From: UBA969 sp041694635
GTDB taxonomy: Bacteria > Planctomycetota > Planctomycetia > Gemmatales > Gemmataceae
Assembly (NCBI GenBank): GCA_041694635.1
Contig: JBDNHI010000133.1
Coordinates: forward strand, 124,001-188,000
Direction of reading: 5' to 3'
DNA: 64,000 bases
Position numbers and translations under genes: made by a program. Shown here piece by piece: positions 59,925 through 64,000 of this stretch (the first letter of the stretch is position 1; every line of letters begins with the position of its first letter). The notes under the pieces were generated by a model that was not told the origin of the DNA, did no database searches, and saw nothing but the letters and a program-made list of their open reading frames with translations.

Positions 59925-60381
59925 TATTAAGTGGAATAACTAGATTTTGATTTAAAAATAATTTTTTATTTTCTGTTTGTTCTTATGCAATTTAAATTAT
60001 GTGTAAGAAAATCCAAAGCCTAACGACTGTATTTCTTCTATTCATCCCGTAAAGAAGCCCAGCGAACGCAGTCCTCACTCTTACCCAAATTATCCGGAGG
60101 GTTTGTTTGTGCGCTCGCTGGGGCTGAATTTTTCTGCTGTTTTTCTTTTGTTAAATGGGGATTATCAGACAAAATTTGCCACTCATTTAAAATGGGAGCT
60201 CTAGGGCAAAAGGGAAGATTTGTTTGGAGTATTAAGCCAAATTGTGCTATGATTCGTTTACTAATGTTAATTTGGGATGTTTGCTTTCGCTCATTTGTCG
60301 ATGTTTATGCATATCCTTAAGTACATTCGTGTTCCTAGGCGATTTTTCATACGGTTCCTTAATTTTGAAGGGTTTTATTCT
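59925..60381. other. Gene-free 457-base gap with a strong hairpin
   Basis: No convincing open frame is present; the long frame of the downstream gene extends back to 60277 but without a good start signal. The region is AT-rich except for the hairpin at 60056-60125. AAGGG before ATG 60382 is the ribosome binding site of the surface protein. Confidence 0.6.
60056..60125 (+). other. Long hairpin, candidate small RNA or terminator
   Basis: Arms 60056-60070 and 60110-60125 pair over fifteen positions (outer AGCCCAGCGA with TCGCTGGGGCT, one bulged G; inner CGCA with TGCG after one mismatch). The 39-base internal part can form a further short stem. A T-rich tract (GAATTTTTCTGCTGTTTTTC) follows. This may be a terminator for the upstream glycosyltransferase gene, 130 bases away, or the 3' end of a small RNA. 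Confidence 0.55.
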
Positions 60382-63300
60382 ATGTCGAGTTTTCTTAGAA
60401 GTCTGTTTGGTGCCAAGAAGGCTCCCAAGGTTATTAAAACCAAGATGCAAACTCGTAGGCTCGAACTCATCGGCCTCGAAGAAAGAATCACCCCCACGAT
60501 CGTTTTCGACATGCTCGCTATCGGCAATGCCGGCAATGCGCCAGACCACCAAGGCGGCCAAGGCGACTATGGCTCGGTCGGTTACAACTATGCCATCGCA
60601 CGCACCGAAACCACCGTTGCTGAATATGTCCAGTTCCTCAATGCCGTTGCTCACTACGTGCCGGCTGGCTCGCAATACGAATATCTTTCGAGCTTGTGGA
60701 ACGATGATATGGAGGCTGTTCCCCCTTCACATTCGGTGATCGGGGGCCAAGTTACCCGGAACGGGACTCCTGGGAATTGGACTTATACCGTTGCAACGGG
60801 AGCAGAGCAACTCCCCATCGCCAATGTGAGCTGGTTCAATGCCGCCCGATTCGTCAACTGGCTGAGCAACGGACAACCAGTGTATACCTCCTTTGTGGCC
60901 GATCCGGGAACCGAGATGGGGGCTTACACGCTCGATGGCAACCGTGAAACGGTCATCACAACGAGGATGGCCGATGCAAGATATTGGCTTCCATCTGAAG
61001 ATGAGTGGTATAAGGCCGCCTACTATGACCCGACTAAAGTAGACCCGCTTACTGGCATTGTAGGCGGCTACTGGAAGTTCGCGACCCGTTTAAACATCCA
61101 GCCGTACAACGGTGACCCCCGACTACTGAGCGACCCGAATGCAGCCAACTACAACGCGATCGTTACTCAGCAAGGAGACAAGCTCAAGCCCGTCGGGTCG
61201 TTTGTGAACAGCGTGTCCTATTATGGCACTCTGGACCAAGCCGGCAGCCTGTGGGAGTGGAGCGACACCTACATCGACAACTATTTGAACCAGCCCAATT
61301 CGATGATTGTTCGCGGTGGTTCGTGGAGCCTCGGGATCCTGACTCCCAATAGCAGTATCCGGCGTGACTACACCCCCAACGAGACGGACGATGACACGGG
61401 CTTCCGCATCGCTGGTGCCATGTCAACCGTCACCTTGATCGCCGCCCCGACGCAGACCCCAGCGGCAAATCCCGAGGTGACACCCACGCCGTCAACTCCA
61501 GCGAACTTGCCGTCGCCAGTACCGAACACAGGTGTTCCGGGTGCCTATGCCCCGAGCATGGTTCGGATTGGCAACCCTGGGAATCGGGCCGATTCCACCA
61601 CCGGATACGGGGCCGTTGCGAATGAATTCAGCATCGGTAAGTACGAGACCACAGTCGGCGAGTATGTCAATTTCCTGAACACTGTTGCGACGAGTGCTTC
61701 TGCGCCTGACTACATTAGGGCACTGTGGCAATCGGAAATGAATGACTCGACCCAGAAGACCGGTGCCCTTATCATTCGCACCCTGAACCAGAACAATGCG
61801 TACTCCTACCAGGTCGCACCCGGCCCCGCTAATCCTGGTGGCACCCCGGGCGACCGCGCTCACTTGCCGGTTGCCTTTGTGAACTGGTTCGCCTGCGCTC
61901 GTTACGCCAACTGGCTGAGCAACGGCAGCACTGCGGAGGCGAGCACCGAGACGGGCGCGTACAACTTGAATGGCGCTGTGACGGGCGTGTTCAAGGTTCA
62001 ACCCGGCGCGCGATATTGGCTTCCATCGGAAGACCAGTGGTACAAGGCCGCCTACTACGACCCGGCCAAAAACGGTGTGGGCGGCTACTGGAAGTATGCG
62101 ACTCAAAGTGACACATTGCCTAGCTACGACTTCTTGGGGACCAACTCGGCCAACTACAACGACGAACGTTCCAGGGGCTACAAGCTCAGCCTGGTGGGCG
62201 CTTATGTGAACAGCAATTCGTATTATGGCACCTTCGATATGACTGGCAACCTCTGGGAATGGGACGACGGAGTCGTGTTGTCACCGACTACCACCGATCC
62301 CCGACCCGGGCAACCCCCACAGCAGGAACCAGATTCCCGAATCATCCGTGGCGGGTCGTGGAGTCAGGGGCTTATCGCCGTTGCCAATTACACCCGGCGG
62401 GACTACCCCACCGGCTACCAGTTGTACGACGAACACCAACAACCCGTGTACCTGTTCTACACCGACGATGACACGGGGTTCCGGTTGGCTGGTCTGGCTG
62501 AGTTAACCCCTACTAGCGTAACCCCAACATTAGTAACCGGAACTAGTCCAACTACAGGAACTGGCGGTTCTAGCACCGTTTCCCTTACCGATCCGAATAC
62601 CGGTGCAGTCATCGGCAGCGCGGTACCTTTCCCTGGGTTTACTGGGCAGCTTCGGGTTGCATCTGCCGATTTAAATAACGATGGCATCAACGAAATCGTC
62701 GCTGCAGCAGGCCCCGGAGGCGGCCCTGCTATCGCTATCATCAATTCCCAAACCGGCCAAATCATGCAATCCTTCTTTGCCTTTGACCCTGCATTCACAG
62801 GCGGTGTTTTTGTAACCCTTCAAGATGCTAACAACGATGGCATTGTTGATATTATTGCTGGGGCAGGGCAAGGCGGTGGCCCCGAAGTGCGTATCTTTAA
62901 CGGTGCTAATCTTCAGGTTATTAAAGCTTTCTTTGCTTACGATCAAGCCTTTACAGGTGGGGTTAGTGTTGCAACCACCGACCTGAATAATGATGGTATT
63001 CTTGATCTAGTTACTGGCGCAGGCCGAGGTGGGGCGCCTCATGTTAAAGTCTTCGATGGGGCAACAGGCTCGATTATTAGTCAATGGTTTGCTTACCCAG
63101 TTGATTTCACAGGCGGTGTTTTTGTCGCAGTAGGTGATATCGGCAATAACGGCACTTTTGAAGTTGTTACCGGCGCAGGCGCAGGTGGCGCACCACAAGT
63201 TGGAGTTTGGAACCCAAATACGGGCGAGAATCTAGCTCAGTTCCTTGCTTATGCGCCAGATTTTACGGGTGGCGTTACCGTTGGCGTGAGTGATGGTAAT

Positions 63301-63444
63301 GCCGATGGCGTGCTTGACCTAATCACTGGGGCAGGGCCTAGTGGGGGACCTGAAGTCAAAGGCTTCAGCTTCCCACAATTAGACCTACTCTTTTCCTTCT
63401 TTAGTGGCGACCCAACAAATACCGCAGGCGTGTTTGTGAGTTAG
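60382..63444 (+). CDS. Mosaic surface protein: two SUMF1/FGE-like domains plus FG-GAP-like repeats
   Basis: The protein has 1,020 residues from ATG 60382 (AAGGG upstream); the frame extends to 60277 without a good start. The N-terminus has the planctomycete LEER motif (LELIGLEERITPT, residues 27-39) seen in their surface proteins. Two formylglycine-generating-enzyme-like domains follow (about 45-346 and 389-708), both with ARYWLPSEDxWYKAAYYDP, NYN, GSLWEW/GNLWEW, IxRGGSW and DDDTGFRxAG. From about 753, five or six FG-GAP-like repeats follow (DLNNDGINEIVAAAGPGGGP, FTGGVFV). The SUMF part is much more GC-rich than the ends. Whether the domains are catalytic is unknown; they may be structural or lectin-like. 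Confidence 0.92.
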   Translation: MSSFLRSLFGAKKAPKVIKTKMQTRRLELIGLEERITPTIVFDMLAIGNAGNAPDHQGGQGDYGSVGYNYAIARTETTVAEYVQFLNAVAHYVPAGSQYEYLSSLWNDDMEAVPPSHSVIGGQVTRNGTPGNWTYTVATGAEQLPIANVSWFNAARFVNWLSNGQPVYTSFVADPGTEMGAYTLDGNRETVITTRMADARYWLPSEDEWYKAAYYDPTKVDPLTGIVGGYWKFATRLNIQPYNGDPRLLSDPNAANYNAIVTQQGDKLKPVGSFVNSVSYYGTLDQAGSLWEWSDTYIDNYLNQPNSMIVRGGSWSLGILTPNSSIRRDYTPNETDDDTGFRIAGAMSTVTLIAAPTQTPAANPEVTPTPSTPANLPSPVPNTGVPGAYAPSMVRIGNPGNRADSTTGYGAVANEFSIGKYETTVGEYVNFLNTVATSASAPDYIRALWQSEMNDSTQKTGALIIRTLNQNNAYSYQVAPGPANPGGTPGDRAHLPVAFVNWFACARYANWLSNGSTAEASTETGAYNLNGAVTGVFKVQPGARYWLPSEDQWYKAAYYDPAKNGVGGYWKYATQSDTLPSYDFLGTNSANYNDERSRGYKLSLVGAYVNSNSYYGTFDMTGNLWEWDDGVVLSPTTTDPRPGQPPQQEPDSRIIRGGSWSQGLIAVANYTRRDYPTGYQLYDEHQQPVYLFYTDDDTGFRLAGLAELTPTSVTPTLVTGTSPTTGTGGSSTVSLTDPNTGAVIGSAVPFPGFTGQLRVASADLNNDGINEIVAAAGPGGGPAIAIINSQTGQIMQSFFAFDPAFTGGVFVTLQDANNDGIVDIIAGAGQGGGPEVRIFNGANLQVIKAFFAYDQAFTGGVSVATTDLNNDGILDLVTGAGRGGAPHVKVFDGATGSIISQWFAYPVDFTGGVFVAVGDIGNNGTFEVVTGAGAGGAPQVGVWNPNTGENLAQFLAYAPDFTGGVTVGVSDGNADGVLDLITGAGPSGGPEVKGFSFPQLDLLFSFFSGDPTNTAGVFVS

Positions 63445-63466
63445 TAATTCGGGCAATTTAATTTAA

Positions 63467-63501
63467 GGCTCCTAGTGCGACAGTGCTATGAGTCTTTTTT
63501 T
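63467..63501 (+). terminator. Rho-independent terminator of the surface-protein gene
   Basis: The stem GGCTC-C-TAGTGC with GTGCTA-T-GAGTC has eleven pairs (some G-T) and one internal mismatch, a four-base loop and seven Ts. It begins 22 bases after the stop codon. Confidence 0.85.
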
Positions 63502-63614
63502 GTTAACAGAGAAGAGTCCCCAGCGCCACTGTTATCGATTTAGGGTCGGTGGGCTTTGTTTGCTTAATTTTAATTGCAGTTGGTTGTGTTAATTAAAGCA
63601 AGTAAGGAATGGCA

Positions 63615-64000
63615 TCAATTGCTTTGAGGAATTCTTTTGTGCCAAAAGAAATGAAGCAATAGTAATGCAATAATAGGAGGAATACCCGCAATAATGATCC
63701 CTAGATTGTAGGCCTGCCCTTGGGCAAGGTTGCGGGCTATTTCTTCTGCATATCCTTGACTAGTGAATTGGTCAAAATAGCTATTCTCTGCATTTTGAAT
63801 CAATTTTCCCGCACTAGTTTGCATTACAAACATTCCTAACCAAGTAAGACTTCCAAGGGCACCAGTAACCTTGCCTTGATGTTTAACAGTTAATTCCTGA
63901 CTGAAAGAATAATAGCAAGGGAAGAGGCCTAGTGTAGCAAAACCAATGACGATGAGAAGGATGAGAAAAAGCGGCCCAGAAGGCATCATCGCAGCGGGAA
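63615..64000 (-). CDS. MFS transporter, C-terminal part only
   Basis: The frame is open to the window edge, so only the last 127 or so residues are visible. They include two or three membrane helices (GPLFLILLIVIGFATLGLFP, LGIIIAGIPPIIALLLLHFF) and the loop YYSFSQELTVKHQGKVTG, which matches the ACS/hexuronate-type major facilitator pattern (QE followed by a basic loop and RGKVTG-like turn). The substrate cannot be told from this end. It converges on the surface-protein gene. Confidence 0.8.
   Translation of the reverse strand, partial: PAAMMPSGPLFLILLIVIGFATLGLFPCYYSFSQELTVKHQGKVTGALGSLTWLGMFVMQTSAGKLIQNAENSYFDQFTSQGYAEEIARNLAQGQAYNLGIIIAGIPPIIALLLLHFFWHKRIPQSN

Noticed and set aside
1..64000. 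Mobile element, prophage, integrase or replication origin
   Set aside because: No transposase, integrase, phage structural gene, terminal inverted repeats or DnaA-box cluster was recognised anywhere in the window.

Overview
The window is about 64 kb of AT-rich bacterial chromosome that most likely comes from a planctomycete. The evidence is a DUF1549/DUF1553 cytochrome-like protein followed by a DUF1501 protein with a Tat signal, a surface protein with the planctomycete-type N-terminal LEER motif and FG-GAP-like repeats, a TatC with a very long first periplasmic loop, and many small lipoproteins. The repeat-rich surface protein is reminiscent of Gemmataceae, but the genus cannot be fixed from this sequence. 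No transposase, integrase, phage gene, CRISPR array, rRNA or replication origin was recognised. One tRNA gene (Leu, anticodon CAG) is present.

Layout. 1-9.7 kb holds exported proteins: a cut-off YCF48/BNR-repeat protein, a PafA-like alkaline phosphatase, and a three-gene plus-strand run (DUF1549/1553 cytochrome-like protein, transglutaminase-like protein, DUF1501 protein). 9.7-15.9 kb is the gltB-gltD glutamate synthase operon (minus strand). 16.1-20.1 kb carries ahcY, a CDP-alcohol phosphatidyltransferase (pssA-like), ribE and rsmA. 20.1-23.9 kb has two small lipoproteins, tatC, a cobA-hemD fusion and a small membrane protein. 24.1-29.5 kb is a probable envelope-glycolipid locus: a MarR-type regulator divergent from an ABC exporter, an ArnT/PMT-like glycosyltransferase and a divergent GT2-like protein. 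After tRNA-Leu come ptsP, an FmdB-type zinc ribbon and a rhomboid protease (minus strand), then aroDE, aroK and a prepilin peptidase (plus strand), an RND efflux pair, and hisH-hisA. 42.5-49.1 kb is a minus-strand run of dinB, truB, an M28 peptidase/glutaminyl-cyclase-like protein, a membrane protein and a PlsC-ACP-AMP-ligase fusion. 49.3-54.7 kb has tex (with an inserted tandem repeat) and ftsH. 55.0-58.0 kb has two small lipoproteins with structured leaders, then enolase followed by two small membrane genes. 58.3-64 kb has a second PMT-like membrane glycosyltransferase, a gene-poor gap with a strong hairpin, a 1,020-residue mosaic surface protein and the C-terminal end of an MFS transporter.

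How the genes work together. Most are housekeeping functions: nitrogen assimilation (gltBD), the methyl cycle (ahcY), the shikimate and histidine pathways (aroDE, aroK, hisH, hisA), tetrapyrrole and riboflavin synthesis (cobA-hemD, ribE), RNA modification (rsmA, truB), glycolysis (eno), proteolysis (ftsH, rhomboid) and Tat export (tatC, with a DUF1501 protein in the window as a likely substrate). The accessory interest lies in cell-envelope biology: the MarR/ABC/GT locus, the PlsC-ACP-ligase fusion, the cysteine-rich lipoproteins and the mosaic surface protein. The mosaic protein's central formylglycine-generating-enzyme-like (SUMF1/FGE) part is far more GC-rich than the rest of the window. 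No clear new multi-gene system was found. The strongest leads are that mosaic gene, the tex insertion, the three-domain acyl fusion, the apparent AUU start in the transglutaminase gene, and the hairpin at 60056-60125.
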